Part shown: positions 1-9,915 of the stretch, one piece after another | How the letters are laid out: each line of letters begins with the position of its first letter | How positions within the stretch are numbered: position 1 is the first letter of the stretch | Translations under genes and position numbers: made by a program | From: Cladorhizidae sp. MBARI D1340-BT2 | Lineage: Eukaryota > Porifera > Demospongiae > Poecilosclerida > Cladorhizidae | Direction of reading: 5' to 3' | Length of the DNA: 64,000 nt | Assembly (NCBI GenBank): GCA_028752905.1 | Contig: JAQNBH010000013.1 | Coordinates: 25,979,239 to 26,043,238, forward strand | Notes under the pieces: generated by a model | Told to the model about the DNA's origin: nothing | The model's database searches: none | What the model saw: only the letters and a program-made list of their open reading frames with translations

Positions 1-232
1 TAGAAGATCATCCAAGTAGAATGTTATTTCCCCTTTAATATCTTCAAAAGATGATGCAGGATGAAGTGAAGCTGCTTTCTTGCTATGAGCAGTAAATATG
101 GAAGATATGTCAGTTATGAGATGATCAAGGAAATTTTTTTTTTGAAATAATCGTGAAGTCATGATTAGAATGATTCTGTTGATGGTGAACTACACGTGGC
201 ATTGAGATACTTATACTGGATGTTTCAGCAAT
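1..232 (-). pseudogene. hAT (ZMYM/DUF4371-type) transposase fragment, C-proximal part
   Basis: Read on the minus strand from about 232 leftwards, one frame gives RIAETSSISISMPRVVHHQQ and, after a shift at the poly-T run near 131-139, FLDHLITDISSIF followed by EDIKGEITFYLDDLL. The pattern of a P-R-x-x-x-x-Q stretch followed by FLDHLIT is typical of the middle of hAT transposases of the ZMYM/DUF4371 group, just before the C-terminal dimerisation region. The fragment runs off the left edge of the window. The hAT N-terminal half lies at 1340-5206 on the same strand, so this is probably the same disrupted gene. The shift makes it non-functional as read here. Confidence 0.6.
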
Positions 233-269
233 TCTGCAGTTGTGTGTTCATATATATGTTCTTCTCTTT

Positions 270-430
270 CTAGAAATCTGGCCCATTTATAGATTGTACT
301 GCACAATCTATGAATTTCTAGATTGCGTGCCAATCTATAGATTGTGTAGCGAGGCAATCTATAGATTGTGCAGCTGATAATTGATAGGTTGCACAATTTA
401 GATATTGTAACTATCAGTAGATTGTGCAAC
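270..430. repeat. Clustered short inverted repeats (CAATCTATAGATTGTG type)
   Basis: The motif CAATCTATAGATTGTG and partial copies of it occur in both orientations several times in about 160 bases, so the region can form several alternative small hairpins. It lies between the hAT fragment and the KRBA2-like exon and may mark a junction between elements. No coding potential is evident. Confidence 0.6.
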
Positions 431-517
431 TGCCAAAGGTGCTGATCTAAATGAAAGGTATGATTACCTACTGGTTTGTGTGTACAAAAAGACTAGCATG
501 GTCCATATGGTCCATAT

Positions 518-1313
518 GTGATCACTCTTCAGTATCTAAGGGAAATGACAGACTTGAAGGAGCAACGTGATATATTTGAAGAATTCTGTAGGCAACGTTA
601 TGGAGGCTATGGAAGTAAAAATTCTCTAGGTTGTGCTAAGAGCAAGACGGTGACAATGGCTAAAGGAGAGAGAATTGTAAGAATATTGAAAGGAAATAGT
701 GAAGAATCTGAGACGCCTCAGTTCAGACACTGGATAAAACAAAGAGATATCAAGCTACTTTCTCATCCATCACTTGGCATCAAAGATGCACTTTGTCTCC
801 CTGCAAAGAAGAAGATTCGTGCGATACAGTATACTGTATGTAAAAATGAGTGGTAGTAGAATGAACACAAGAAGTAGCTACATAAATGAGATATTATATC
901 AATACACTGGGTGCAGTAGCATTTCTTAGCTTAGTGTAGCTTATAGCATTCTGGGTGGTGGGAGTTAAGCATCCTTTTTCTGCTTGTTGCCCTGGTTGGC
1001 CAGTACCTTGGGGTTATAAGTGTACCTAGTCTTTAGTCACAATCCCAGTATGTTTTATTATTTGATGAAAGCACATCCAGGACTTTTAGTAGGTGTAAAG
1101 TCTTATTATACATCATATACGTATGCTAAAAAATGACAAACAATTGTACATGTGTACCTACCTACCTAATTAGCTACCTATTTATCATTTTCACAGAATC
1201 CAAATGGCCCTACACTGTTATCTGACTGGAGAAAAGTTGCTTATGTTGAAGATTTCTTCAGCATTCTTGAAGAAGTTCATTGTCATGAGAAAGGTTGTTG
1301 CAGAGGTACAGAA
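518..1313 (+). pseudogene. KRBA2/NOL4-like N-terminal fragment, two exons
   Basis: Exon 1 starts at ATG 518 and reads to 835. It contains FEEFCRQRYGGYG, then SKTVTMAKGERIVRIL and FRHWIKQRDIKL, a pattern I associate with the N-terminal domain shared by NOL4 and KRBA2-type integrase-derived proteins. A GTATGT donor at 836 and a TTTTCACAG acceptor ending at 1196 join it in phase 0 to a second exon, 1197 onward, reading DWRKVAYVEDFFSILEEVH, the block that follows in KRBA2-like proteins. The reading frame ends at 1316 or a donor lies just before. The downstream integrase core is absent; hAT sequence follows within 30 bases. I read it as the 5' end of an integrase-derived gene or transposon stranded inside the hAT locus. 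Family assignment is from memory of the motif pattern. Confidence 0.5.
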
Positions 1314-1397
1314 TGAGTCAATTTAATACACATAAACTACTTACTTCATCTGCTAAAAAGAGAAATATTTTGTTCTCTTAACTCCAGCAATGATACC

Positions 1398-1634
1398 TGT
1401 GATGTACTGAACTATGACCTTTCTGTAGTTGTTAAGTAGTCTGAACATGTATAGTTGGTCAGCTATTATGTACTTATATGGTCATGTTGATAGGGCTTCT
1501 AGAAGACTGTTCAATCTATATATATATCTAGCCTAGGTTACAAGTTATATAGAGAGACCTTGGAATTGCTATAATTGATTGCTATTATTGATTACTATTA
1601 TTGATTGCTATTATTGATTGCTCAATATACAACA
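1398..1634 (+). repeat. 5' LTR of Ty3/gypsy element 1
   Basis: The LTR starts TGTGATG and ends ACAACA. It carries a run of ATTGATTGCTATT repeats near 1565-1620 at its 3' end. It is 237 bases against 251 in the 3' LTR; the main difference is a duplicated CTTCTAGAAG in the latter. Confidence 0.92.
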
Positions 1635-1670
1635 TTTGGCGACGAGGATTTTGGATCTTACTCACTCTCT

Positions 1671-2387
1671 ATGGCCACAATATTTGGCACCTTTCATCCG
1701 GAGTGTGATACTATCAAGGCGTACCTGGAATGAGTTCAACTCTACTTCACCGCAATTGATGTCCCAGAGGACAAACGAGTCCATATCTTATTGAGCTCCA
1801 TTGGAGCACCTACTTACTCACTCCTCAGTGACCTTCTGGCTCCTCAACTGCCCAGTACAAAGTCTCTGCCCGTTATCACGGCAGCTCTATTCAAACATTT
1901 TGAACCCAAACGGGCGGTAATTGCCGAACGGTTCCACTTCCACAAACGCAATCAGTCTGTGGCGGAGAGTGTTGCAGATTACGATGCAAGTCTATGCAAG
2001 CTCGCACAACATTGTAAATTTGGGGAATACCTGGAAGATGCTCTATGTGACCGCTTTGTGTGTGGTCTCCAACAGGAAACAATTCAGCGACGTCTACTGT
2101 CGGAGACAGATCTCACATACATAAAGGCAATAGAAATTGCCCATACAATAGAGACGGCTGATAGGGGGACCAAATCTTTCAAGGGCTCGGAAGCAACTAT
2201 AAAAAAGTTCAGAAGCCATATGACTCAAGCAAGGGACACCACACCATGTCCTCGCTGTGGGCGTTCAGGCCACACAAACAATGAATGTAGATTCAAAAAT
2301 GCCACCTGCCATTCATGCGGCAAAATGGGACATATCGCACCAGTATGTCGATCTAAACCCACAGCTCAGGGCAGAGTCTTCAACAAC
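1671..2387 (+). pseudogene. Gag of Ty3/gypsy element 1
   Basis: The likely gag start is ATG 1671, 37 bases past the LTR, reading MATIFGTFHPECDTIKAYLE before an in-frame TGA at 1731; the frame then stays open through 1791 and beyond. The C-terminal part carries two CCHC zinc knuckles, CPRCGRSGHTNNEC and CHSCGKMGHIAPVC (about 2248-2350), as expected for nucleocapsid. Immediately after the second knuckle, where protease should begin, the frame passes directly into RNase H sequence. The upstream TGA probably arose after insertion. Gag would package the element RNA in a virus-like particle. Confidence 0.85.
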
Positions 2388-2690
2388 CTCATAACAGACC
2401 ACAAACCACTCACAACTATTTTTGGGCCAAAGAAAGGCATTCCCTCATTGGCAGCTGCTCGACTCCAGCGGTGGGCAGTTCTGTTGACTGCTTACACCTT
2501 CGATATCCAATACAAACCAACACAGTTGCACTGCAATGCGGATGGGCTCTCCCGGCTGCCACTACCCCTTGCAATTGATGTATCATTGACAAGGAAACTG
2601 GTATTCATGTTTTTAATATGGGCCAACTTTCTTCACTACCAGTCACTTCACAAGATATTGAAAGGGCCACACGGGAAGACAAGGTGCTAA
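2388..2690 (+). pseudogene. RNase H tail fused to gag (protease and RT deleted)
   Basis: In the same frame as gag the sequence reads FNNLITDHKPLTTIFGPK and then LQRWAVLLTAYTFDIQY followed by NADGLSRLP, the C-terminal half of a Ty3/gypsy RNase H including the TDHKPL and DGLSR landmarks. The junction with gag near 2385-2395 removes about 2 kb of protease, reverse transcriptase and RNase H active site. The in-frame fusion makes a gag-RNaseH tail reading frame ending at 2690, overlapping the integrase frame by 70 bases. Confidence 0.8.
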
Positions 2691-3958
2691 GCCGAGTATA
2701 TGGCTATGTCAAGAGTGGATGGCCAGAGGATGTACCTCAGGAGCTCAAACCATACCAATTACGGCACGACCAAATTGGTATCGAAAGTGGATGTCTCATG
2801 TGGAAAATTCGGGTGATTATACCTGAAGCACTACAGTCGAGCATTCTACGATCATTACATGACACTCATCCTGGAATCGTACGAATGAAGGCGAATGCAC
2901 AGAGTTATTTTTGGTGGAATGAATTGGATCAGGCCATTGAGACACTGGCAAAGTCATGCTTGACATATCAGGCAGTTAAGTCGGCCCCTGCATCAGCACC
3001 ATTACACCCATGGGTGTGGCCAGATGCGCCGTGGAAAAGAATTCACATAGACTTTGCTGGACCTTTCCTCGGCAAGATGTTTTTAATCATCATCGATGCC
3101 CATTCGAAATGACCAGAAGTTATCGTCATGCCTTCTACCACTTCTCAAACGACCATTGAAACATTGCAGACATTATTTTCTCACTATGGGCTACCTGAAC
3201 AAGTAGTATCAGACAATGGGCCACAGTTCACATCGGAAGAATTTACTTACTTCATGCGAAGCAATGGAATCAAACACATCCTATGTGCACCTTACCATCC
3301 TGCCTCCAATGGGTTGGCTGAGAGATTTGTGCAAACTTTCAAGAAAGCCATGAAAGCAGGAGAAACAGATGGACACTCGCTCAATCATCGTCTCAACCAG
3401 TGTCTGCTGGGATACAGATCCACAGCACACAGTACTACTAATGCATCACCCAGTGAGTTATTCCTGGGGCGAACTCTGCGCACCTTGTTCGATTTGCTAA
3501 AGCCAGACACTAGACATCGGGTGCTTGCCAAACAAGCGGATCAAAAGCGATACCACGACAAACGAGCGAAACATCGTCACTTATCGGCTGGGCAACCAGT
3601 AATGGTTAGAGACTTTCGTCTTCACACAGACAAATAGATTCCAGGAACCATAGTGGAATCTCTGGGGCCTGTTACATACAGTGTCAAAGTGGAAGGAGGG
3701 GGTATTCTCAAACGTCATATCGACCACATACGGGAGCGACTGGAAAACGGAGAACAGGCTGTAAGCAAAGAAATTCTTCAATATGAAGACCTGCCTTATG
3801 CTATAAGTGGAGACAGTTGCCAATCTGCTGTTGAGAATCAAGCTACATCACAGGTGCAGGAGGTGGACGATGAAGGTGCCCGATGCTACCCCCAACGTGA
3901 GAGGAGACCCCCAGATCAGTTCTCTCCAGATCGGTTCTCTTCGAACTTGACATTTTAA
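2618..3958 (+). pseudogene. Integrase of Ty3/gypsy element 1
   Basis: The frame 2618-3112 includes the zinc-binding region (LHDTHPGIVRMKANA, then LAKSCLTY) and the start of the catalytic core, WKRIHIDFAGPFLGKMFLIIID. A TGA at 3111 breaks it. The core resumes from about 3128 with VSDNGPQFTSEEF, the second catalytic aspartate, and then HPASNGLAERFVQTFKKAM with the glutamate. A stop at 3636 separates the C-terminal part 3653-3958 (GPVTYSVKVEGG, GPY/F-type region, ending at the polypurine tract). In the zinc-finger region the second cysteine of the usual C-x-x-C is replaced (SCLTYQ), a likely inactivating change. The protein would have inserted cDNA into chromosomes. Confidence 0.88.
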
Positions 3959-3969
3959 GGGGAAGGAAA

Positions 3970-4220
3970 TGTGATGTACTGAACTATGACCTTTCTGTAG
4001 TTGTTAAGTAGTCTGAACATGTATAGTTGGTCAGCTATTATGTACTTATAATTATGGTCATGTTGATAGGTCTTCTAGAAGCTTCTAGAAGACTGTTCAA
4101 TGTATATATACATCTAGCCTAGGTTACAAGTTATATAGAGAGACCTTGGAATTGCTATAATTGATTGCTATTATTGATTGCTATTATTGATTGCTATTAT
4201 TGATTGCTCAATATACAACA
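3970..4220 (+). repeat. 3' LTR of Ty3/gypsy element 1
   Basis: This repeats the 5' LTR from TGTGATG to ACAACA, directly after the polypurine tract and directly before the ATACC target duplication. It contains one extra ATTGATTGCT-type unit and a short duplication near 4075-4090. Confidence 0.92.
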
Positions 4221-5206
4221 ATACCAGCATGGGTTACATCATAACCAATGACATTGATGATATCATTTTGTGATCTTGGAGAAATGTAAGTAGCATTCTT
4301 GGTTCTAGGGTTGTTAAGGTGGTTAAATAGGATTGCATCTGTTTCAGAAAAAAACTTTTAAGCAATGCAATAAAATGTTCCGGATTCTTACTAAGCTTAA
4401 GATCCTCCATATCACCACGTAAAGGAAGACCTTGCTTAGCCCCAAAAAATTATGGCATGCACAATTTTTGCTGCATAATATGCTTATTGTTATTCATCCG
4501 TACCTGAATGGCACTATTAACCATCACATGAATTCGACTGGCTGGATTCTCAATTGTATTCTTAAGAATATCAGCATGAATGCATTCACGATGATAGCAA
4601 AGGGAAGAATGACTACTTAAGATTGTACTAAGCTTGCGCAAATTATAAAATGTCCTATTTACAAGTAATCCCTTGTCTTTTCGCTTATTACTTATTACCA
4701 GGTAATAACAATGAACAAGGCCCACAAAATACTCCATCCAACTTATGGCTATAGAGAAGCCAAGGATACTCTTCTAGCCAAGAATAGTTAAACTTACGAT
4801 TTGTTCGATATGAGTGATTCCATGGTAAAAGACTAGCTAGTTGTTTGTGGTTATACAAAAGTGAGTATTTATCATCGATAGAAAGATTACTCACTGTTTG
4901 ACAAATTGTATCAATATCTCTTGCTGGAGAAAGTATGAAACCAATATCATTACTAGGTTCTAGATGTGAGCTTGTGGTGGGAGAAGGTGGATTGATATCA
5001 CTTGTGGTATCCATTTGTGGTTCCACTGCTGTTGAAGAACTCTCAGGCTGAGTGACCGAAACCCGTCCTGGGAGTTCTACAACAAATAAAAAAACATACT
5101 CTAGAAGCTAGAGCAAGCCTCTAATTTAATAATACTCACCTGATTCATTTGCTCTTTTCTGGGTAAAGAAAGATCTGATGTCTTTTGATGCTTGTCTTTT
5201 TGACAT

Positions 5207-5776
5207 TTTTCCTGGACTGCTTGCTAGGTCAAACGATGGTTTAACTGCCTAGATAGTCTCACACTGCCTCACAACAACACTTTTGAATCTATAATTAGTC
5301 AAGTCATTAGGCAGTCAGTGTAAAATCTCATGTATTCCTTGAGGTATCTCACTTAGTTAACACTTATTGTGGTATCTCACTGGGGTTAACGGGTTGTGCT
5401 AGAACAGTCTTTTTTCACTGCTGCAATTGCATACTTGTATATTTTACAAATTGACGTATTTTACAAATTGACTTTTTAAGCTGAGAATTAATGATAAAAT
5501 TTACTTTGAATATCATTAATTTGAGGGGGTTCACATTAACTGACCTGAACCCCCCCCCCACCCCCTCTCCCTCTGCATACGGACTTCTTTTGTGGTTGGG
5601 TGAAGCTCAGTAGGACCTGGGAGGAGCCATTGCCGAGGCTAAATGAGTTCACAGATGCCTAGTCAAGGCTAGCCTGGGTTTAGGATAAATTACGTATGCC
5701 CTCCAATGGTATTCACCTTCATTTAGTTATTACCTCATACAGGGAACCTGAAATTATTTGAACCCCCATTGGAGAA
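5207..5776. other. Stretch without recognised genes
   Basis: This is the 5' flank of the hAT gene. It includes a poly-C run near 5551-5563 and no open frame with recognisable content. Confidence 0.4.
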
Positions 5777-5990
5777 AGGGATGGTTCCAGCAGTTGCAGG
5801 TTGGAGGGGTGGGGGTGGAAACTGTGCTGAGATTTTTAACTCCAGTTTTTAAACAACAAGTTTTAACACAAACATACAAACATAATTACAATGACTAGCC
5901 ATCACTATTTGCTTTTGGAAGGTTAACAGGTGGTCTAGGGTAAACTTAACAGACTGCTATTGTAGCTTGCAAGGAAGGCCACAAGATCAT
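5777..5990. mobile_element. MITE-like deletion derivative of a hAT element
   Basis: The left part (GGATGGTTCCAGCAGTTGC, then a G-rich run, then ACACAAACATACAAACATAATTAC) matches in order the left end of the hAT element at 56616-56760. The right part (GGTTAACAGGTGGTCTAGGG, then GGCCACAAGATCATTGGG) matches the right side of that element at 59148-59241. The 2.4 kb coding middle is absent. This is what a non-autonomous internal-deletion copy looks like. The exact terminal repeats are too decayed to define a target duplication. Confidence 0.6.
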
Positions 5991-6335
5991 TGGGAGCTCC
6001 TATGCATACATCAGTGACAAGAGGCACACATGAGCAGTTATGGCTGCTCCAGTAACAAGAGGAACACACAAGAAGTTATGGCTGCTCCAGTAACAAGAGG
6101 CACACACAAGCAGTTATGACTGCTCCAGTAACAAGAGACTCACCCAGGGCATAGTTATGGCTGCTCCAGTAACAAGAGGCACACACAAGCAGTTATGACT
6201 GCTCCAGTAATACTCACACAAGCAGTTATGGCTGCTCCAGTAAACAAGAGGCACACACAAGCAGCTATGGCTGCTCCATAACAAGGGGCACACACAAGCA
6301 GTTATGGCTGCTCCAGTAACAAGTTGATTGTGTCG
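5990..6335. repeat. Minisatellite, about 38-bp unit (AAGCAGTTATGGCTGCTCCAG)
   Basis: About eight imperfect copies of a unit containing CAGTTATGGCTGCTCCAGTA then ACAAGAGGCACACACAAG. The same unit occurs in the opposite orientation at 38690-38935. Confidence 0.9.
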
Positions 6336-6660
6336 TGGGTCAGGACCTCTCCTCTACTAGTAGATGGGCTGGGTTTCATACAGGGGGGGGGGGGAGCCCT
6401 GGGTTATCCCACCAAAACGATTTCTCCCCCCCCCCCCCCCCAAGAATTTTCACAATAAAAATTTATATTCTTATGTAAACATTATAGTAACGGGAAAAAA
6501 GAGCAGTACAGAGAAGGGAACGTAGAAGCAATAGCAAATTCAAAGATGATCAACAGTAATAACATTATAATAATTATGCATGAACAATTTATAATATATA
6601 AGCGAAGATATACAATAATGTATGGTGAAAATTACAATACAGGGAGTTCAGTAGTACTAA
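6336..6660. other. Homopolymer-rich spacer
   Basis: It contains a G run near 6382-6392 and a C run near 6426-6441, then AT-rich DNA which is the 3' flank of the minus-strand hAT fragment. No gene is seen. Confidence 0.4.
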
Positions 6661-6661
6661 A

Positions 6662-7139
6662 TTAAAGTAAAATGCGTCTATTTTTCTGTTTAAAAATGTC
6701 GAGAATTGCATTAAAGTCCACATCGGTCAATGGAGGACCCTCTATACTAATTTTCAATAAATGTTCTAGGTTCGAGTCAGATAGACGACTGCGTAGGCGA
6801 GTTTTAATCAACTTAATTTGACTAAAGGAATGCTCTACTGTTGCTGTGCCAACAGGAAGTGCCATTGTAATGTTCAATAGCTTCCATGTCTCGGAGGAAA
6901 TTCCTCCGTACGTATGTGACTTGTTCATCTCGTCCAGGTTTTCTTGCATGCTAGGAGATACCGACTCTTCTTTACGTTCCATTATTGCCTTTTTCTCCAC
7001 TACCAAACCCGTCTAAATATCTTCCACTCTGAAAGAAGCTCATCGCCATCAAGCAATGGAGGTGAGGTGTAAGTCATCCCCGCATATTCAACCTCTGCTT
7101 CTTTTCCATAGAACTCAGCAAGAATCTTGATTTGCTTGC
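6662..7139 (-). pseudogene. hAT transposase C-terminal dimerisation domain
   Basis: The minus strand from about 7139 reads QIKILAEFYGKEAEVEYAGM and continues through a frame change near 7010 into an open frame to 6662. That contains ALPVGTATVEHSFSQIKLIK then TRLRSRLSDSNLEHLLKI, the conserved hAT dimerisation motif. The RSFS-type core is changed to HSFS. Upstream the coding sequence stops at the hairpin at 7141. Only the 3' end of the transposase is left, so it cannot be active. It is a different lineage from the copies at 28127-30330 and 56763-59041. Confidence 0.75.
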
Positions 7140-7140
7140 T

Positions 7141-7247
7141 GCACATGGACAGAACATTCTAGATTATGACACAATTGCATCTTGCCATAAAACTATTCTG
7201 TGGCAAGATGCAATTGTGTCATAATCTAGAATGTTCTGTCCATGTGC
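7141..7247. repeat. Perfect 47-bp inverted repeat with 13-base loop
   Basis: Arm 7141-7187 (GCACATGGACAGAACATTCT...) is the exact reverse complement of 7201-7247, with the 13-base loop 7188-7200. The left arm abuts the hAT coding fragment. It could be a fold-back sequence copied from the hAT, a small-RNA hairpin, or an assembly or replication fold-back artefact. Confidence 0.95.
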
Positions 7248-8284
7248 TAGTACTTTAACTATAGGAAAGTACCCTCAGAATCAATCTGAGAGCATCGATT
7301 TTGCCCCAAAAAAATGGGGGGCATGCCCCCAGACCCCCATACTGGGGCTTGCTTATGCACGCCCATCACGTAAACGCCAAATATTTTGAGTTTCCCCCCC
7401 TCAAACTGTAAATCCAGTATGAACCCCTAATGGGCCTTAACTGGTTTGTAAGTATAATACTTCTGTGCTAGCTATGTACTGGAGCATTGGCAAGCCTTTT
7501 CTCTAAGAAAGTTGTGCTGCAAGAAAGGCTTAGCAAACTCTAAGATAGCTTGAGTCAGCCATAGTGTGCACGTCTTTCCTTCAGGTCTAGCTGAGTAACG
7601 TGCTCGAAGTCTACACGATAAAGTGTCAGTAGTTGAATAAGATCTAGACAGTCAATAGTTGCAACCAGAACCAGGTCTTCTGGATTCATGTCACACACAC
7701 ACACACCAAGAAGCTCATAGATCTATAAAGTATGCAGCCCTTGATTCGTATCAGCTGCTCCACTGCTCAATGTTGCTTAAGTCTTGCTAGTGTAGAGATG
7801 AGGTCATCATGATTTTTATGGCATATTAGGTTGCCTTGGAATGTGGTATGTAACAATATTTATTGTTGTGTTGGGATACAAGTGGTGCCCACTCACTCTC
7901 TGCATCTCTACTACACAAACTCACACACACAAACATAAGGCTAGTCTTTTTGTTTTGTCTCCAAACAGGTGGTGTGACATAATACTGGAACTCTCTTATT
8001 CAATTGTAAATATTATATGTACACACACATTGTAATATATAGAGAGGGAGATTGATGGCTATGTATGTGCATAAACAACTGTCACAAGAAGTTTAAAGTT
8101 GATTGAACATTTTATTTTGCAGGTAGAAAGATATCTTACAAGTTCCATGCCTCCCCAATTACTTGTCTTTTGCTTGCTATTGACCCCTTACCAACCTAAC
8201 CTAACAATGTTTTAAATCACAGAGAGAGTATCTTTGACACTAAAATCAACTCTATGGTAGTTACCACCATTATCCCCAGTAGAC
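7248..8284. other. Stretch without recognised genes
   Basis: It begins with G/C-run transposon-like DNA (near 7300-7420) and has short CA and CACACA tracts near 7689 and 7922. A 64-residue open frame at 7841-8035 has no recognisable domain. Confidence 0.4.
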
Positions 8285-8318
8285 TATCCTGGAGGAGGAG
8301 GAGGAGGATGAGGAAGAG

Positions 8319-8355
<37 letters not shown>

Positions 8356-8810
8356 GGGAGGAGGGGGAAGAGGAAGAGGAGGATGAGGAGGAGGGGGGAG
8401 GAGGAGGAAGAGGAGGAGGTAGTGGAGGAGGAGGAGGGGGAAGAGGAGGTAGAGGAGGAGGAGGAGGAAGGGTAGGGGGGAGAAGGAGGAGGAGGGGGAG
8501 GAAGAGGAAGAGGAGGAGGAGGAAGAGGAGGAGGATGGGGAGGAGGAGGAGGAGGAGGCCGAGGAAGAGGAGGAGGAGGGAGAGGAGGAGGAGGGAGAGT
8601 AGGAGGAGGAGGAGGGGGAGGAGGAAGAGGAAGAGGAGGAGGAGGAGGAGGAAGCAGAGGAGGAGGAGGGGGGAGGAGGAGGAGGACAAAGAAGAGGAGG
8701 AGGAGGAGGTGTGGGTGGGAGGAAGAGGAAGAGGAAGAGGAGTAGGAGGAGGAGGAGGAGGAGGAAGAGGAAGAAGAGGAGGAGGAGAAGGAGGAGGAGG
8801 AGAAGTACAA
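8285..8810. repeat. (GGA)n polypurine microsatellite, about 525 bp
   Basis: The + strand is almost pure A/G, built from GGA/GAGGA/AGA variants. All long open frames here (poly-Arg/Glu on one strand, poly-Ser/Pro/Leu on the other) are by-products. Such tracts can form triplex DNA. Confidence 0.97.
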
Positions 8811-9435
8811 GACCAATGGTGGGGTCAGCAAAGCTGGCAACTCAAGGCCCTCATAAGATATGGACAAGCAGGACCAGGTTAATGATGGAATCAGCAAAGC
8901 TGGCAACTCAAGGCCCTCATAAGATATGGACAACCAGGACCAGGCTAATGATGGGGTCAGCAAAGCTGGCAACTCAAGGCTCTCATAAGATATGGACAAC
9001 CAGGACCAGGCTAATGATGGGGTCAGCAAAGCTGGCAACTCAATAAGATATGGACAACCAGGACCAAGCTTAAGCAAAGCTGGCAACTCAAGGCTCTCAT
9101 AAGATATGGACAACAGGATGAGGCCGCAACTCAAGGCTCTCATAAGATATGGACAACCAGGACCAGGCTAATGATGAGGTCAGTAAAACTGGCAACTCAA
9201 GGCTCTCATAAGATATGGACAACCAAGACCAGGCCAATGATGGGGTCAGTAAAGCTGGCAATTCAAGGCTCTCATAAGATATGAACAACCAGGACCGTGC
9301 TAATGATGGGGTCAACAATGCTGGCAACTAAAGGCTCTCATAAGATATGGACAACCAGGACCAGGCCAATGATGAGGTCAACAAAGCTGGCAACTCAAGG
9401 CTCTCATAAGATATGGACAACCAAGACCAGCAGAA
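8804..9435. repeat. Minisatellite, 66-bp unit
   Basis: About nine to ten copies of a unit containing AAGCTGGCAACTCAAGGCTC, CATAAGATATGGACAACCAG and GACCAGGCTAATGATGGGGT. One unit near 9110 is truncated. It begins immediately after the GGA tract. Confidence 0.95.
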
Positions 9436-9915
9436 ACACTGGAGCATCATCACTTGTTGTATCATCATCAACCAGCCACCCACTCCACCTTCTCATTAAT
9501 TTGTATGCTCACCCTACAAACCAAATGAAACAGAAAATGGAGGGAGAGGGAGGACGCAACCTAGGCGCACTCCAGGGTTCAATATAAAACTCGGGAGGCA
9601 TTTTTTTGAACAAAAATTTTTTTTTTCCCCTTCCTTCTTATAACAACATAAATGCAAGATGAACTTAAGGAGCACATGAAAATTCCAGCCCTCATGGTGA
9701 TAGTACTGGGAAGAGCAAATGTGCAGCCCAATCCTGCACCACACCATATAGCAGAGGCCAAAATAACCTCGCTGAAAAATACAATAGGGAGTAGGAATAA
9801 GTGTCAACCACAAATTAGACTTGAGGCAACAATTACTTGATGAAGAAACATGATATCTCCTTGTACTGACATCACATTAAACATACACAACCTCTTCATA
9901 ATCTACTACACCTAC
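9436..9915. other. Stretch without recognised genes
   Basis: Ordinary-complexity DNA with poly-T near 9600-9628. It would lie in an intron or the 3' flank of the channel-like fragment. No domain recognised. Confidence 0.4.

Larger units (their letters stand above)
1398..4220 (+). mobile_element. Ty3/gypsy LTR retrotransposon 1, internally deleted
   Basis: Two long direct repeats (1398-1634 and 3970-4220) begin TGTGATGTACTGA and end CAATATACAACA. They are flanked by an identical 5-bp target duplication, ATACC, at 1393-1397 and 4221-4225. A primer-binding site starting TGGCGACGAGGAT follows the left LTR and a purine run (AAGGGGAAGGAAA, 3957-3969) precedes the right one. Between them lie gag, the tail of RNase H and an integrase, but no protease and no reverse transcriptase. 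At 2.8 kb it is about half the usual size. It sits inside a hAT gene on the opposite strand. The LTRs differ by a few substitutions and a short indel near 4075-4090, so it is fairly young. Confidence 0.93.
1340..5206 (-). pseudogene. hAT transposase N-terminal half, interrupted by an LTR element
   Basis: Exon 1 (5206-5140) starts MSKRQASKDIRSFFTQKR, a start typical of hAT genes, and ends at a GTGAGT donor. Exon 2 begins at 5076 after a pyrimidine-rich acceptor and continues in frame into a serine/threonine-rich stretch and a TTF-type zinc finger region (YPWLLYSHKLDGVFCGPC, about 4740-4700). A frame change near 4690 leads into RECIHADILKNTI and then ARTKNATYISP, the pre-catalytic part. At 4221 the sequence is broken by the LTR retrotransposon and resumes at 1397 with RTKYFSLLADE, after which a GTAAGT donor is seen. 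The catalytic middle is missing, replaced by the KRBA2-like piece. The gene was therefore broken at least twice. Confidence 0.75.

Noticed and set aside
7841..8035. 64-residue open frame
   Set aside because: No domain, low-complexity TH repeats from a CA tract, and no splice or start context.
8217..9143. 308-residue open frame, Ser/Pro/Leu-rich, minus strand
   Set aside because: It is the complement of the GGA tract and 66-bp minisatellite; its repeats follow the DNA unit, not a protein domain.
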